Positions 29,461 to 41,631 of a stretch of DNA of 64,000 nucleotides are shown one piece after another. The stretch is from Methylomonas sp. AM2-LC. Its GTDB lineage: Bacteria > Pseudomonadota > Gammaproteobacteria > Methylococcales > Methylomonadaceae. The stretch is from positions 558,001 through 622,000 of the forward strand of contig NZ_CP157005.1 in NCBI RefSeq assembly GCF_039904985.1. The letters are read 5' to 3'. Both the position numbers and the translations under genes were made by a program. Every line of letters starts with the position of its first letter. Position 1 is the stretch's first letter. Below the pieces are notes generated by a model. That model was not told where the DNA came from. It saw nothing but the letters and a program-made list of their open reading frames with translations, and did no database searches.

Positions 29461-30285
29461 TTATTGCCAAATAAAACTGTTATTTAAACGAGTGCCATGC
29501 ATTGTCATTCCAAATTGTGCTAATTCCTGATCTTTCCATTGTTTTAGCTGATTTTTATTGTGTATTTTTTTGAGCTTACGCTCAAGCCAGCTTTGTTGTA
29601 ACAGTCGATAATTATAACGATAGCCTAAACCCTGTTTTTCAGACAAGCCTCGTTCCTGTTTCATTGCTGATTGGGTAATGGAGCCGTAATGATGCAACCA
29701 AGATGCCCCAGTGATAGCACAACGAATACCCGCTTTTTCTGCTTCATGAAAAAACAGTGTATCTTCATAGCCCAATAATTTTGGAATGGGTTGAAAATAA
29801 CCAATTTCTTCCCACACGGAATGATGGACAGCTAGACAAACCGCATGACGCGCGCCTGAACGCAGAGCATGTTGCATTTTAAGCGTAGCTAGATCGGCAA
29901 AAGCATCAAAATCGTAATCTAAGCTACCTTCTATTAGTGAAGGAGAAATGATTTTAATTTGGTTCAGTTCGGCCGTATTAATCAAATTTTCCAGCCAATT
30001 TGCAGAAACCAGTACATCGTTATTCATGATGATAGTCCATTCCGATTGTAATGCTAATGCTCCTTGATTCCATGCAACGCCACAACCCAAGTTTGAACGA
30101 TTAAAAATGCGACCACCCAGCGGTAGGGTTTGTAAATATTCCCGAGTGTCATCCTTTGAGCCATTATCAACAACAATCAGTCGGCTTAAATCAAAACCAT
30201 GTTTAAGCATACTTTCTATACATTGGCGGGTGTAGTCGATTTGATTGTAACAAGCAAACGTAACGCTATATTTAAGTGGATTCAT
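29461..30285 (-). CDS. Glycosyltransferase family 2
   Basis: 274 residues. The GT2 landmarks are YSVTFACYNQIDYTR, VVDNGSKDDT, a MNNDVLV metal site at about residues 87-93 (NND instead of the classic DxD), and LLGYEDTLFFHEAE as the catalytic acidic region. The C-terminal 50 residues are basic. The sugar is unknown. It is separated from the neighbouring GT2 gene by 227 bases without an obvious gene. Confidence 0.88.
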   Translation of the reverse strand: MNPLKYSVTFACYNQIDYTRQCIESMLKHGFDLSRLIVVDNGSKDDTREYLQTLPLGGRIFNRSNLGCGVAWNQGALALQSEWTIIMNNDVLVSANWLENLINTAELNQIKIISPSLIEGSLDYDFDAFADLATLKMQHALRSGARHAVCLAVHHSVWEEIGYFQPIPKLLGYEDTLFFHEAEKAGIRCAITGASWLHHYGSITQSAMKQERGLSEKQGLGYRYNYRLLQQSWLERKLKKIHNKNQLKQWKDQELAQFGMTMHGTRLNNSFIWQ

Positions 30286-30390
30286 TAGTTGGGCGTTAAA
30301 ATACGGGTAACTTTACCCAGAGAAAAAAACCTAATTTTAGCGGTGAGAAAATTAGTCATATATTTAATTTTACTGATTGCTATTCTCGGT

Positions 30391-31662
30391 TCACTTGTTC
30401 GCGCAGATAATTTGTGCAGTTAATCCGGCAATGATTAATCCGTAAAAAGTAGCTGTGTATTTCATGGTTAATACTTCACTACTAATACTACAAAACAACA
30501 AGCAAATGATAAAAGCGATTCCGTAATGACTAGCTTGGCACGATTGCACATTATCTTTGTTTTTCCAAAAGAATCTAAGTGTTAACAGAAACAATCCCAA
30601 TACAGAAATTCCGCCCAAAATGCCAGAGCGTAATAAATTGGCTAATAACTCGTTATGTGGACCGTTTAATAAGATAATCTCGCGGGTTTCCGGGCTGGAT
30701 ATGGATAAAATCCAGTTTTCGTTTAAATAGGCTCCAAAATTGCCATCACCATAACCATACAGAGGATTATGTTTGAAAAGCTCCCAGGACATTTGCCACA
30801 TCGTTAGTCGGAATCCGGTAGATGTTTCACGATTTGTGTTATCCAACCATGCTACGAATTCAGTGTAACCACTTAATAATCTTTGCAGAGTTTTAGGTTG
30901 TAAAAAACCGATTAGCACTAAACCGAACACAAAAAGTAACACAAGTAAGGTTAAGGTCAGTGGTGGCAACCTAGTGGCCTTCAGTTTTGCCCAGCTCAGT
31001 AATAAAAAGGGGATAACCAACCAACTGCCACGCGTTCCTGTGCCGGTCAGTATAAATAATCCAGCCAGTAAACCGGTCATCTGCAATGTCAGTAATTTGG
31101 GTTTTGTCAGTGTGGAGTTATCAATGCTAAACAAGCAAAAGGCTGTGAGAACGAGTGCATATGTGCCTAATTGAGTAGGATCAACCGCTTTTGTGGCAAA
31201 TCGCCCACTCCAGTTAGCACTTATTTCTGGATGCATCAAAATGACAACGACCAATATCAAAAGTGATGGTGCAGTTAAGTATTCGATGAGTTTGCTGAAG
31301 TTGACTTGTTTGTAACTAAAATAAAACAGGACTGGTATGGATAAAAGCATACGAGCTGGTGCATCTAGGGCTTTTATATGCCAATCATGTCGGAGTGATT
31401 GGCTAATCAATACGGCAAAAAAGGGTAGAGCAAGTACAAGTATGATGGAGTAGATTAAGCGGAGACGACCTTTTAATTGAGCATCATTAATAGTGGTTTT
31501 AAATTCGGTCAGTGCGGGTAATAACAGCAGAAACAAACCCGCATTTGTACAGCCACGAAAAGATAGAAATCCTAATAGTGAAAGAGATAAAACGATAATT
31601 AAATAGTTGTCTAGCCATGCATTACGCGTATTTTCAATTATTTCGAAACGAGTCAAATTCAT
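30391..31662 (-). CDS. O-antigen ligase family membrane protein
   Basis: 423 residues, 11-12 membrane helices. The large periplasmic loop with YGYGDGNFGAYLNE and NGPHNELLANLLRSG is the Wzy_C/WaaL signature. It could ligate O-antigen to lipid A-core or polymerise a glycan; the two functions cannot be told apart from sequence. It lies upstream of the two GT2 genes on the same strand, with metG 28 bases further upstream. Confidence 0.87.
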   Translation of the reverse strand: MNLTRFEIIENTRNAWLDNYLIIVLSLSLLGFLSFRGCTNAGLFLLLLPALTEFKTTINDAQLKGRLRLIYSIILVLALPFFAVLISQSLRHDWHIKALDAPARMLLSIPVLFYFSYKQVNFSKLIEYLTAPSLLILVVVILMHPEISANWSGRFATKAVDPTQLGTYALVLTAFCLFSIDNSTLTKPKLLTLQMTGLLAGLFILTGTGTRGSWLVIPFLLLSWAKLKATRLPPLTLTLLVLLFVFGLVLIGFLQPKTLQRLLSGYTEFVAWLDNTNRETSTGFRLTMWQMSWELFKHNPLYGYGDGNFGAYLNENWILSISSPETREIILLNGPHNELLANLLRSGILGGISVLGLFLLTLRFFWKNKDNVQSCQASHYGIAFIICLLFCSISSEVLTMKYTATFYGLIIAGLTAQIICANK

Positions 31663-31690
31663 AGGGTTTTGGATCAGGTATTAATGGACT

Positions 31691-33751
31691 CTACTTAACG
31701 CGCATGCCAGCTTGGGCGCCTTCATCGGGTGATAATACCCATAAATCTTTGCCACCTGGCCCCGCAGCTAATACCATACCCTCAGACGTACCGAAGCGCA
31801 TTTTGCGAGGTTTAAGATTAGCGACTACCACTGTGAACTTTCCTTCCAACTCCTCAGGTGTATAAGCCGATTTAATCCCAGCAAAAATATTGCGGGTTTC
31901 ATTGCCAATATCGACGGTTAATTGTAGCAATTTTTCCGCATTTGGCACTGCTTCTGCTTTGATGATGCGAGCAATGCGTAAATCGATTTTGGTGAAATCT
32001 TCAATTTCGATAGCTTCAGCAATAGGTTCTATAGCTTGTAAGTTTGCCGTGGCTAGTGTTTTATCTTCTGTTGATTTCGATACTGTTGTGACAGGTGCAG
32101 ATTTTTCTAGATTTTGTTTTGATGCCTCAATAATAGCTGCAATTTTATCGGCTTCGATTCGCGTCATTAATGGCACAAATGCATTTATTTTATGGTTAAG
32201 CAACGGTTGTGCTTGGCTTGGCCAGGGTTGCGGGTCGATGTTAAGAAAATGAGCGGCATTATTTGCTAAGCTGGGTATGACTGGTTGCAAATAAACTACC
32301 AATAGCCTAAACAGGTTTAAGCCCATACTGCATACAGCGTTGAGCTCTTTATCGCGCCCCTCTTCCTTAGCAATTAACCAAGGTTTTTTCTCATCAATAT
32401 ATTGATTGGCTTTATCGGCTAGTGCCATGATTTCGCGCATGGCTTTACCAAATTCGCGTTTTTCGTAAAAATCAGCAATATCAGTGTTGCTGTCGATAAA
32501 CAGTTGAAAAAGGGCAGGTTCTGCGCATTCATCAGATAAAAGATTGTCAAAACGCTTATGCAAGAATCCGCTACAACGACTGGCAATGTTGACCACTTTT
32601 CCTACCAGGTCGGCATTAACGCGCTGTGTAAAATCGTCAAAGTTTAAATCGATATCATCGACACCGGCACTCAGTTTTGCAGCAAAGTAATAGCGAAGAT
32701 ATTCAGGATTTAAATGATCAAGATAGGTGCGGGCTTGAATAAAAGTACCACGCGATTTCGACATTTTCTCACCGTTTACCGTCAAGAATCCGTGAGAATA
32801 AATGGCGCTGGGTGTACGGAAATTTGCACCGTATAACATAGCTGGCCAGAACAGAGCGTGGAAATAAATAATATCCTTGCCTATGAAGTGGTAAAGCTCG
32901 GTCTTGCTTTCCTGCCGCCAAAACTCATCAAAATCCAAGTCTTTTTTAGAGCAAAGTGCCTTAAAGCTGGCCATGTAGCCAATAGGAGCATCCAGCCATA
33001 CATAAAAATATTTGCCGGGTGCATCGGGTATTTCAAAGCCAAAATAAGGTGCATCTCGAGAAATATCCCATTCATGTAAGCCACTTTCCAACCATTCAGC
33101 CATTTTGTTGCTGACCTCGGGTTGTAAGTGTCCCGCCTTCGTCCAGTCTGTGAGCATTTCGCTAAAATCACCCAAGTTAAAAAAGTAATGAAGCGAGTCT
33201 TTTTCGATAGGTTTTTCGCCGGAAATAGCCGAAACTGCATTTTTTAGATCCATAGGTGAATAAGTAGCGCCACAGGCTTCACAATTATCACCATACTGAT
33301 CGGATGCGCCGCATTTCGGGCAGTCACCTTTAATGAATCGATCAGGCAAAAACATCAGTTTAACGGGGTCGTAAGCTTGTGTAATGCTGCGACTACTAAT
33401 ATGTCCGCCGTCACGTAAGCGTAGATAAATCTGGCTGGATAGAATTTTATTTTCTTCAGAATGTGTACTATGGTAGTGGTCGAAGCCAATATTAAAATCT
33501 GCAAAATCAGCCTGATGTTGTTCCGCAACTTGAGCTATCAATTGTTCTGGGCTAATACCTTCTCGATCTGCTCGCAACATGATGGGTGTACCGTGCGTAT
33601 CATCGGCACAAACAAAATAGCATTCATGCCCACGCATTTTCTGAAATCTTACCCAAATATCGGTTTGGATGTATTCAACTAAATGACCTAAATGAATAGG
33701 GCCATTGGCGTAAGGTAATGCGCTTGTGACGAGGATTTTTCTATCGGACAT
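31691..33751 (-). CDS. metG: Methionyl-tRNA synthetase
   Basis: Charges tRNA-Met. 686 residues, the long dimeric form. The HIGH-type motif is in [16 protein letters not shown] near residue 20, a four-Cys zinc knuckle is in the CP domain (CPKCG and CEACG, about 145-160), KMSKS is in [11 protein letters not shown], and a C-terminal tRNA-binding (EMAP-like) domain begins around 585 with [12 protein letters not shown]. It is divergent from apbC, as in many gammaproteobacteria. Confidence 0.98.
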   Translation of the reverse strand: MSDRKILVTSALPYANGPIHLGHLVEYIQTDIWVRFQKMRGHECYFVCADDTHGTPIMLRADREGISPEQLIAQVAEQHQADFADFNIGFDHYHSTHSEENKILSSQIYLRLRDGGHISSRSITQAYDPVKLMFLPDRFIKGDCPKCGASDQYGDNCEACGATYSPMDLKNAVSAISGEKPIEKDSLHYFFNLGDFSEMLTDWTKAGHLQPEVSNKMAEWLESGLHEWDISRDAPYFGFEIPDAPGKYFYVWLDAPIGYMASFKALCSKKDLDFDEFWRQESKTELYHFIGKDIIYFHALFWPAMLYGANFRTPSAIYSHGFLTVNGEKMSKSRGTFIQARTYLDHLNPEYLRYYFAAKLSAGVDDIDLNFDDFTQRVNADLVGKVVNIASRCSGFLHKRFDNLLSDECAEPALFQLFIDSNTDIADFYEKREFGKAMREIMALADKANQYIDEKKPWLIAKEEGRDKELNAVCSMGLNLFRLLVVYLQPVIPSLANNAAHFLNIDPQPWPSQAQPLLNHKINAFVPLMTRIEADKIAAIIEASKQNLEKSAPVTTVSKSTEDKTLATANLQAIEPIAEAIEIEDFTKIDLRIARIIKAEAVPNAEKLLQLTVDIGNETRNIFAGIKSAYTPEELEGKFTVVVANLKPRKMRFGTSEGMVLAAGPGGKDLWVLSPDEGAQAGMRVK

Positions 33752-34335
33752 GGAGCTTTAATTAGAGGTAACAAAATGTGTGGGGATTATGGCATAGAAT
33801 CGAATTATAAGCATGGACTGTATAGCATTATCTGTCTTGATTATGGAGCGATTTTGCCAGTTATCTCTATAACCATTATTGATCAGTAATGCATGTTTTA
33901 GCTGCCAGATGCTTTGTTATGTGAAAATAGTCAATAATTTATGTGTTAGGGTGTTTGACTAAGTTAGTTTTGCCTTACAGGTTTAGTCAATAGGGTCGAT
34001 TTAACTTTCAGTTTAAGAAAATAATCATGCAAAAATTTGAGGAGGATGTGAAATTTGTGGCGTAGTAAGTGGCTAATATTCAATCTACACGTAAGAAAAA
34101 TCAAGAGTGTTTTGATAATGGCAAGTTGCAATTCAGAGTTTGGTTTTTAACTTGAATAACAATTTGTTATGTTGTTAATCAAGATCCATTACTTTAGCCA
34201 TCATTTTATGTAAAGTCATGATATTTTTAGATAGGCATTTATTTCAGCTGTCTAAACGGTTTTAATACTAACCGGATTAGAGGTATTATATTCTTACTAA
34301 ATTACTTGGTTAATGGTTTTATTACGGAGTTCTGC
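33752..34335. other. Intergenic region metG / apbC, no gene seen
   Basis: 584 bases between divergent genes. It is AT-rich. GAGGAGG occurs near 34039 but the frame after it closes within a few codons. A short inverted repeat (TTGACTAA near 33956 and TTAGTCAA near 33983) is visible. I see no tRNA, no terminator and no coding frame with a plausible protein. Confidence 0.5.
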
Positions 34336-35427
34336 ATGACGAGTCTGGACAAAATTACTGTCGAAAATGCGCTTAAAAGTTTTATTGATCCTAATGTAGA
34401 AACAGATCTGGTTTCAGCCAAAGCTATCAAAAAAATAACTATTGAGGGTGGCAATGTGAGTGTTGATGTGCAATTGGGTTATCCAGCCAAAAGCTACATA
34501 CAAACACTAAGCTCACAGTTGGAAGAACTGTTAAAAAAATTGCCGGGTGTGGATAATGTTCAAGTTAAGGTGAGTGTGAATATTGTTTCGCATTCGGTGC
34601 AGAAAGCCTTAAAGCCGTTGCCTAATGTTAAAAATATCATTGCAATCGCCTCTGGAAAAGGTGGGGTGGGTAAGTCAACCACTTCGGTAAATCTTGCCTT
34701 GGCTCTAGTGGCCGAGGGCGCGCAGGTAGGTATACTCGATGCTGACATATATGGTCCTAGTATTCCTACCATGTTAGGTTTGTCAGGTCAGCCAGTCAGC
34801 GAAGATGGTAAATCTTTCCAGCCAAAAGTTTCATTTGGCGTTCAAACCATCTCAATTGGTTATCTGGTCGATGCCGATCAACCTATGATTTGGCGTGGTC
34901 CTATGGTAACCGGCGCTTTGCAGCAGTTGTTAACGCAAACCCGTTGGTCTGATCTTGATTATCTGATTATCGATCTACCGCCTGGTACAGGTGATATTCA
35001 GTTAACCCTTGCGCAACAAATTCCGGTGAGTGGTGCCGTGATTGTAACCACTCCACAGGATATCGCTTTAATCGACGCGCAACGTGGATTAGGTATGTTT
35101 GAGAAAGTGAATATACCTATTCTAGGCATAGTTGAAAATATGAGTTTACACATCTGTAGTCAATGTGGACATGAAGAAGCTATTTTTGGGCAGGGCGGTG
35201 GCTTGGCAATGGCAACTAAGAACAAAGTGGATTTGTTAGGCGCGTTGCCGCTGGATATCAACATTCGCCAGTATGCTGATAGCGGTAGACCCACTATGGT
35301 TGCCGATCCTGAAGGAAGGCCGGCGCAAATCTATAAATCGATTGCGCGGAAAATGGCTGCAAAGCTGGCTTTGTTGTCCAGAGATTATAGTGGCAAGTTT
35401 CCAAATATTGTGATTCAGAATAGCTGA
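34336..35427 (+). CDS. apbC: Iron-sulfur carrier/assembly ATPase of the Mrp/ApbC family
   Basis: P-loop NTPase that binds and passes on 4Fe-4S clusters. 363 residues from ATG 34336, which has ACGGAGT six bases upstream; the frame opens earlier at 34306 but without a ribosome-binding site. An N-terminal MIP18-like domain (about 1-85) precedes the deviant Walker motif ASGKGGVGKSTTS and DADIYGPSIPTM. The cluster-binding C-x2-C is in HICSQCGHE. It also fits the wider Fe-S theme of the iscR cluster at 39-41 kb. Confidence 0.95.
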   Translation: MTSLDKITVENALKSFIDPNVETDLVSAKAIKKITIEGGNVSVDVQLGYPAKSYIQTLSSQLEELLKKLPGVDNVQVKVSVNIVSHSVQKALKPLPNVKNIIAIASGKGGVGKSTTSVNLALALVAEGAQVGILDADIYGPSIPTMLGLSGQPVSEDGKSFQPKVSFGVQTISIGYLVDADQPMIWRGPMVTGALQQLLTQTRWSDLDYLIIDLPPGTGDIQLTLAQQIPVSGAVIVTTPQDIALIDAQRGLGMFEKVNIPILGIVENMSLHICSQCGHEEAIFGQGGGLAMATKNKVDLLGALPLDINIRQYADSGRPTMVADPEGRPAQIYKSIARKMAAKLALLSRDYSGKFPNIVIQNS

Positions 35428-35435
35428 TTTAGTTA

Positions 35436-35472
35436 ATACTGAAGATCTTTTTAAAATAAAGATCTTCAGTAT
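35436..35472. terminator. Long perfect inverted repeat between convergent apbC and proB
   Basis: A perfect 15-base stem (35436-35450 with 35458-35472) and a 7-base loop lie nine bases after the apbC stop. The T-run after the stem is weak on the plus strand, and a few A/T-rich bases flank the other side. A bidirectional terminator is the simplest reading. Confidence 0.65.
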
Positions 35473-35515
35473 GTATACGCTTAAATATATTGGATTTTTG
35501 TTGAAGTGCGTATAT

Positions 35516-37673
<2,158 letters not shown>

Positions 37674-37685
37674 TTACCGATAAAA

Positions 37686-37717
37686 ACAAAAAAGCCCCGC
37701 TGAAAAACGAGGCTTTT
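37686..37717 (-). terminator. Terminator/attenuator between rpmA and obgE
   Basis: A 9-base stem (37691-37699 with 37708-37716, one G-U) and an 8-base loop; on the minus strand it is followed by T's with one G. It could end most rplU-rpmA transcripts and let a fraction proceed into obgE-proB. Confidence 0.8.
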
Positions 37718-37752
37718 CGTGTTGAATGCGCCGCAAGGCACAAGCAAAATAA

Positions 37753-38010
37753 TTACGCAGCTGCAATGCTAACGTATCTACGGCTTTTTGGTCCTTTAAC
37801 TTCAAAAACTACTTTGCCGTCGCTAGTAGCAAATAGAGTATGGTCTTTACCAATACCTACATTGTCACCTGGGTGAAACTGAGTGCCGCGTTGGCGAACC
37901 AGGATGTTACCTGCTTTTACCACTTGACCACCAAAACGTTTAACACCTAGTCGCTGAGCTTGAGAATCGCGACCGTTGCGGGTACTACCGCCTGCCTTCT
38001 TATGAGCCAT
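37753..38010 (-). CDS. rpmA: 50S ribosomal protein L27
   Basis: 85 residues. The N-terminal [16 protein letters not shown] reaches the peptidyl-transferase centre; no cleavable extension is present, unlike in Firmicutes. It lies 18 bases after rplU. Confidence 0.98.
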   Translation of the reverse strand: MAHKKAGGSTRNGRDSQAQRLGVKRFGGQVVKAGNILVRQRGTQFHPGDNVGIGKDHTLFATSDGKVVFEVKGPKSRRYVSIAAA

Positions 38011-38028
38011 TTTCTAACCCTCGTTAAA

Positions 38029-38340
38029 TTATGCAGAAATGCCAGTAATCTGGATTTCTGTGTAGTATTGACGATGCCCCATTTTTTTCATGTGGTGCTT
38101 ACGTCTTCTAAATTTTATGATTCTGACTTTTTTGTGTCGGCCTTGAGAAACTACAGTTGCAGTTACTTTGCCGCCATCAATATAAGGCTGACCAATTTTA
38201 ATATCGTCGCCGGATTGAATCAACAGTACTTTGTCAAATTCTACGCTGTCGCCTGCGCCCAACTCAAGTTTTTCTATTTTTAAGGTAGTACCTTCTGCGA
38301 CCCGATACTGTTTACCACCTGTTTGAATTACCGCATGCAT
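38029..38340 (-). CDS. rplU: 50S ribosomal protein L21
   Basis: 103 residues from ATG 38340, the standard length; the frame is open to 38358, but the in-frame ATG there adds only a non-conserved extension. Typical elements are [14 protein letters not shown] at the start and [14 protein letters not shown] near the end. It is first in rplU-rpmA-(hairpin)-obgE-proB. Confidence 0.98.
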   Translation of the reverse strand: MHAVIQTGGKQYRVAEGTTLKIEKLELGAGDSVEFDKVLLIQSGDDIKIGQPYIDGGKVTATVVSQGRHKKVRIIKFRRRKHHMKKMGHRQYYTEIQITGISA

Positions 38341-38422
38341 CAACGTAAGCTCCATCAAGCATAATCTGTTAATAGTGAATAGCGGATTATAAATTTTATA
38401 AAGCTATTAGTCAAATACAAAT

Positions 38423-38776
38423 TTAAAAAGTAGGTGAAGATTTCTCAGGTTCAACCAGTACGGCGGATCCATAACAGAGTACTTCGGTTAAGCCTGGCAT
38501 CACTTCCGTGGCATCGTACCGCATGGCAATGATAGCATTGGCACCTAATGCTTTGGCGTGTTCACACATGAGTTGATAAGTTTCAGCCCGCGCTTTTTCG
38601 CAAAGATTACTGTATATGCTGATATTGCCGCCAAATAGTGATTGAAGTCCGCCAAAAAAATTGCCTACGACTGAGCGAGAACGAACAGTAATACCTCTAA
38701 CAACCCCCAAATTACGTAGCACTACGTAGCCGGGTAACTCAAGAGCTGTGGTGATCATAGCGTTTTGCATCTGCAT
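38423..38776 (-). CDS. YbjQ/UPF0145 family protein
   Basis: 117 residues with the heavy-metal-binding-like YbjQ fold. Typical segments are GVVRGITVRSRSVVGNFFGG, YSNLCEKARAETYQLMCEHAKALGANAIIAMRYD and a C-terminal VLCYGSAV. The family forms pentamers and its role is unknown. Confidence 0.9.
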   Translation of the reverse strand: MQMQNAMITTALELPGYVVLRNLGVVRGITVRSRSVVGNFFGGLQSLFGGNISIYSNLCEKARAETYQLMCEHAKALGANAIIAMRYDATEVMPGLTEVLCYGSAVLVEPEKSSPTF

Positions 38777-38932
38777 GATATTAGTTTGTTTAAAAGCTAA
38801 TTATCTTCTTTATTTATGCAAATAGAAAGGGTTGGGTAACTGATTTCGTTTCCATGATTCCTTGATAAAAATAAAACATTTTCAGAAAAACGAAATCAAT
38901 TTAAAAGATAGATTTGTTACATATAACTAATA

Positions 38933-39256
38933 TTACACAGAGAAACTTTTACCGCATCCGCATGAGCCAGTGACGTTGGGATTGTTGAATTTGAAAGCTT
39001 CGTTAAATCCTTCTTTGGTATAATCAAGTTCAATGCCATTAAGTTTTTCTAAATCGCTGGCTTTGACCAGAACTTTAACATTGTGTTGGTCAAAGATAAT
39101 ATCATCACTGGCAATTTCATCCGCATAATCGAGTACATAAGCGTAACCTGAGCAACCAGACGGTTTTACACCCAATTTTAAGCCTACACCATTGCCACGT
39201 TTAAGTAACTGCTTTTCGATTTGCCGGGCAGCGTTTTCGGTAACTGAAATATTCAT
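38933..39256 (-). CDS. iscA: Iron-sulfur cluster assembly protein IscA
   Basis: A-type carrier, 107 residues from ATG 39256; AAGGAGA precedes it by six bases. The frame extends upstream into the desulfurase gene but without support. The three cluster-binding cysteines have E. coli IscA numbering: C35 (SGCSGYAY), C99 and C101 (GSCGCGKSF). It is last in iscR-desulfurase-iscA. Confidence 0.96.
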   Translation of the reverse strand: MNISVTENAARQIEKQLLKRGNGVGLKLGVKPSGCSGYAYVLDYADEIASDDIIFDQHNVKVLVKASDLEKLNGIELDYTKEGFNEAFKFNNPNVTGSCGCGKSFSV

Positions 39257-39269
39257 TATTTGGTCTCCT

Positions 39270-40367
39270 TTAATGAGTTTTAACCAGAGTCTTAAGAACT
39301 TGGACAAATTGGTCCACTTCTTGTTCATTATTATTTTTGCCTAAACTGATGCGTATAGCACTTTTGGCAAGCTGGGGGTCAATGCCCATTGCTTGTAAAA
39401 CTGGGCTGGGCTCGGTTGATGTTGCTGAGCAGGCTGAGCCGCTGGACACTGCAATACTATGACGATCAAGTTGCATGAGCAACATATCGCCCTGATAACC
39501 ACTAATGCCAAATTGCAGGGTATTGGCTAACCTAGGAGTTTGCTGTGCAAATATCACTAAATTGGGTATTTCAAGGAGCTGTTGTTCTAGTCGCGATCTC
39601 AACTGTTGCATGTTTATCATACTTTGTTCGAGCTCTAGTTTTGCTAGTTCTGCCGCTTTGCCAAATCCGACAATAGCAGCGACATTTTCCGTACCCGCCC
39701 GTAAACCATGCTCTTGATTCCCTCCACGTTGCCAAGGGTTCAGATTTAACGCTGTATTAAAGACTAATGCACCGCATCCTTTTGGACCATTAATTTTGTG
39801 GCTTGATAAGCTCATGAGCTGTACGCCCAGCTTTTGAAATGAAACGGGTATCTTGCCTAAAGCTTGTACTGCATCGGTATGAAATTTTATTTCCCGTTCA
39901 TTTAAATATTCAGCAAAGTCGGCTATATTCTGAAGGGCTCCTGTTTCATTATTCGCCAGCATGATTGATACAAAATCGCCAGGTTTGGGTTCAGATTTTT
40001 TTAGAGTTGCAAGTGTAATCTGACCAGATTCTTCAATGGGAAGCACAATTAATGGATTTGCTAAGGCTTGGCTTGTTTCAAAAACTGAAGGATGCTCAAT
40101 GGCCGATATATAGATAGAATTTTGCCCGGCGTTGGCAAATGCCAATGTATTTGCTTCGCTGCCGCCACTGGTAAAGATTATTTGTTCCGGCTTGGCATCA
40201 ACTAAAGCAGCAATTTGTTCGCGAGCAATATCCACCGCGGTCCGAGCAATACGTCCCTGTTTGTGTAAGCTTGAAGGGTTGCCGTAAAAAGTTTGTAAAT
40301 ACGGCAACATTGCTGCAAGCACCCGATCATCAATGGGGGTGGTTGAATTGTGATCAAAATAGATCAT
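39270..40367 (-). CDS. Cysteine desulfurase, IscS/NifS class
   Basis: PLP enzyme that releases sulfur from cysteine for Fe-S clusters. 365 residues, shorter than E. coli IscS (404). Seen: the N-terminal IYFDHNSTTPIDD, the PLP Lys in SSHKINGPKGCGAL, and the catalytic Cys loop SGSACSATSTEPS near residue 320. It begins one base after the iscR stop. The usual partner iscU is missing here, so this may not be the main IscS. Confidence 0.93.
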   Translation of the reverse strand: MIYFDHNSTTPIDDRVLAAMLPYLQTFYGNPSSLHKQGRIARTAVDIAREQIAALVDAKPEQIIFTSGGSEANTLAFANAGQNSIYISAIEHPSVFETSQALANPLIVLPIEESGQITLATLKKSEPKPGDFVSIMLANNETGALQNIADFAEYLNEREIKFHTDAVQALGKIPVSFQKLGVQLMSLSSHKINGPKGCGALVFNTALNLNPWQRGGNQEHGLRAGTENVAAIVGFGKAAELAKLELEQSMINMQQLRSRLEQQLLEIPNLVIFAQQTPRLANTLQFGISGYQGDMLLMQLDRHSIAVSSGSACSATSTEPSPVLQAMGIDPQLAKSAIRISLGKNNNEQEVDQFVQVLKTLVKTH

Positions 40368-40853
40368 TTATGCTGATTTGCGATCCTGTCTGGATTGTAA
40401 TTCAATGATGTGTTCAAATTGATCTGCCTGTCTTTTAGCTACTTCGCCAATCATGTCGCGCTCTAAAAGTTGACCAAGGCTAATTTGTTTAAGATAAGCT
40501 CGAATTTGTTCGCTTAAGCCCATCCATAGATCGTGAGTTAAACAAGGCTGTTCATTTTGGCAGTTGGCTTTGCCTCCGCATTTTGTGGAGTCAACTGTTT
40601 CGTCAACCGCTTCAATAATGTCGGCGATATTAATGTCATGTGCATTGCGGCTCAAAGTATAGCCGCCGCCAGGACCTCTGACACCTTTAACCATGCCACC
40701 CTTGCGTAATCTGGCAAATAGTTGCTCAAGATAGGAGAGTGAAATGGTTTGTCTTGTGGCAATGTCTGTTAATGTAACTGGTCTAGTTTGGCTGTGATAT
40801 GCCAAGTCTAGCATTGCGGTTACTGCGTAACGCCCTTTAGTGGTTAGTCGCAT
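40368..40853 (-). CDS. iscR: Iron-sulfur cluster regulator, Rrf2 family
   Basis: 161 residues from ATG 40853, with GGGAG seven bases upstream. The winged helix is at 1-65. C92, C98, C104 and H107 match the 2Fe-2S ligands of E. coli IscR at identical positions. It should repress its own operon when holo. A promoter overlapped by a type-1-like IscR box lies just upstream (40891-40923). Confidence 0.96.
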   Translation of the reverse strand: MRLTTKGRYAVTAMLDLAYHSQTRPVTLTDIATRQTISLSYLEQLFARLRKGGMVKGVRGPGGGYTLSRNAHDINIADIIEAVDETVDSTKCGGKANCQNEQPCLTHDLWMGLSEQIRAYLKQISLGQLLERDMIGEVAKRQADQFEHIIELQSRQDRKSA

Positions 40854-40890
40854 TGATGCTCCCTGATTTAACCTGATGAATATAAAGGTA

Positions 40891-40923
40891 ACTATAAATA
40901 AACCAAGTAAATCAGTCAAGTAT
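40891..40923 (-). promoter_or_regulatory. iscR promoter overlapped by an IscR type-1-like site
   Basis: On the minus strand TTGACT (40914-40919) is followed after exactly 17 bases by TATAGT (40891-40896), a strong sigma-70 promoter. The stretch 40898-40923 matches the known type-1 IscR consensus in its ATA-C-TTGACT-G half and partly in its second half (ACTTGG). The overlap implies autorepression by holo-IscR. Confidence 0.78.
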
Positions 40924-41185
40924 TATTACGTGGTATTTTTTGATTTAGTCGGCGATTTTTGCAGATGAATCATCAATACGTTACGAGCCTACTAAAAAAC
41001 TTAGTTTTGACCGTTGTTTGGTCGTATTTTGTGGCTGCTGGTTGGTAGCACAATGATATTTTAATTATATGAAAATATTAAAGAAATTTCTGGTACTAGA
41101 AGGGGCGTCTCTTCATTGCGATATTGAGTAGTTTGAACGATGTTATTGTGTCAGACTAATCTTTCAAACATTTTAGCGTCGCTTG
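40924..41185. other. Intergenic region, no gene seen
   Basis: 262 bases (332 when counted from the iscR start) between iscR and the small rod-like gene. It is AT-rich with no coding frame and no clear terminator. Confidence 0.45.
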
Positions 41186-41443
41186 TTAGGCTTTAATATT
41201 AAGTAGAGAACCCACCTCATTTTTTTGAGTTCGAAGCAATTTTATTCCCGCATAGGTTTCCTGTTCTGCTTCTTTTAGACTTAATATGGGTTTAAACATA
41301 TCGTTGGGCGAAGTAATCTGAGTGCCACCCACTTCGCCATTTTGAGTAGATAGATTAGCTATGGTTTGAGACGCAGTTGTCGCTTTTTGCTGCGCACTGG
41401 TGATAATACCTAAGCCAGTAGCAGATAAAGAGTTAATTTCCAT
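41186..41443 (-). CDS. Orphan flagellar rod-like small protein
   Basis: 85 residues. The N-terminus resembles the start of flagellar rod/hook proteins (SLSATGLGIITSAQQKATTASQTIANLST, compare the A-x-x-I-A-N-x-N/S-T pattern), and the C-terminus resembles their end (LKEAEQETYAGIKLLRTQKNEVGSLLNIKA). The middle of a real rod protein is missing. A strong ribosome-binding site, GGAGGT, lies at 41450-41455. No flagellar gene is nearby. It is likely real and exported or structural, but the function is not known. Confidence 0.78.
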   Translation of the reverse strand: MEINSLSATGLGIITSAQQKATTASQTIANLSTQNGEVGGTQITSPNDMFKPILSLKEAEQETYAGIKLLRTQKNEVGSLLNIKA

Positions 41444-41580
41444 AGTACACCTCCGATTTACAGGTAACTATCATACTGCTAAATTTATCGGCATACTAAG
41501 TGATTAATCTAATTTTTTAACTGTAATTTGCCGAATGTATCACAAGCCTATCGTAAATTTGTGCAGGGATACCGTTTGCT

Positions 41581-41608
41581 AAAAAGGTCAGGCTGGTTAA
41601 GCCTGACC
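41581..41608 (-). terminator. Terminator after the membrane cytochrome gene
   Basis: Perfect 9-base stem (41586-41594 with 41600-41608), five-base loop, five T's on the minus strand (41581-41585), lying 24 bases past the stop codon. Confidence 0.92.
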
Positions 41609-41631
41609 GAGACTAAATGAATCATTAAAAC

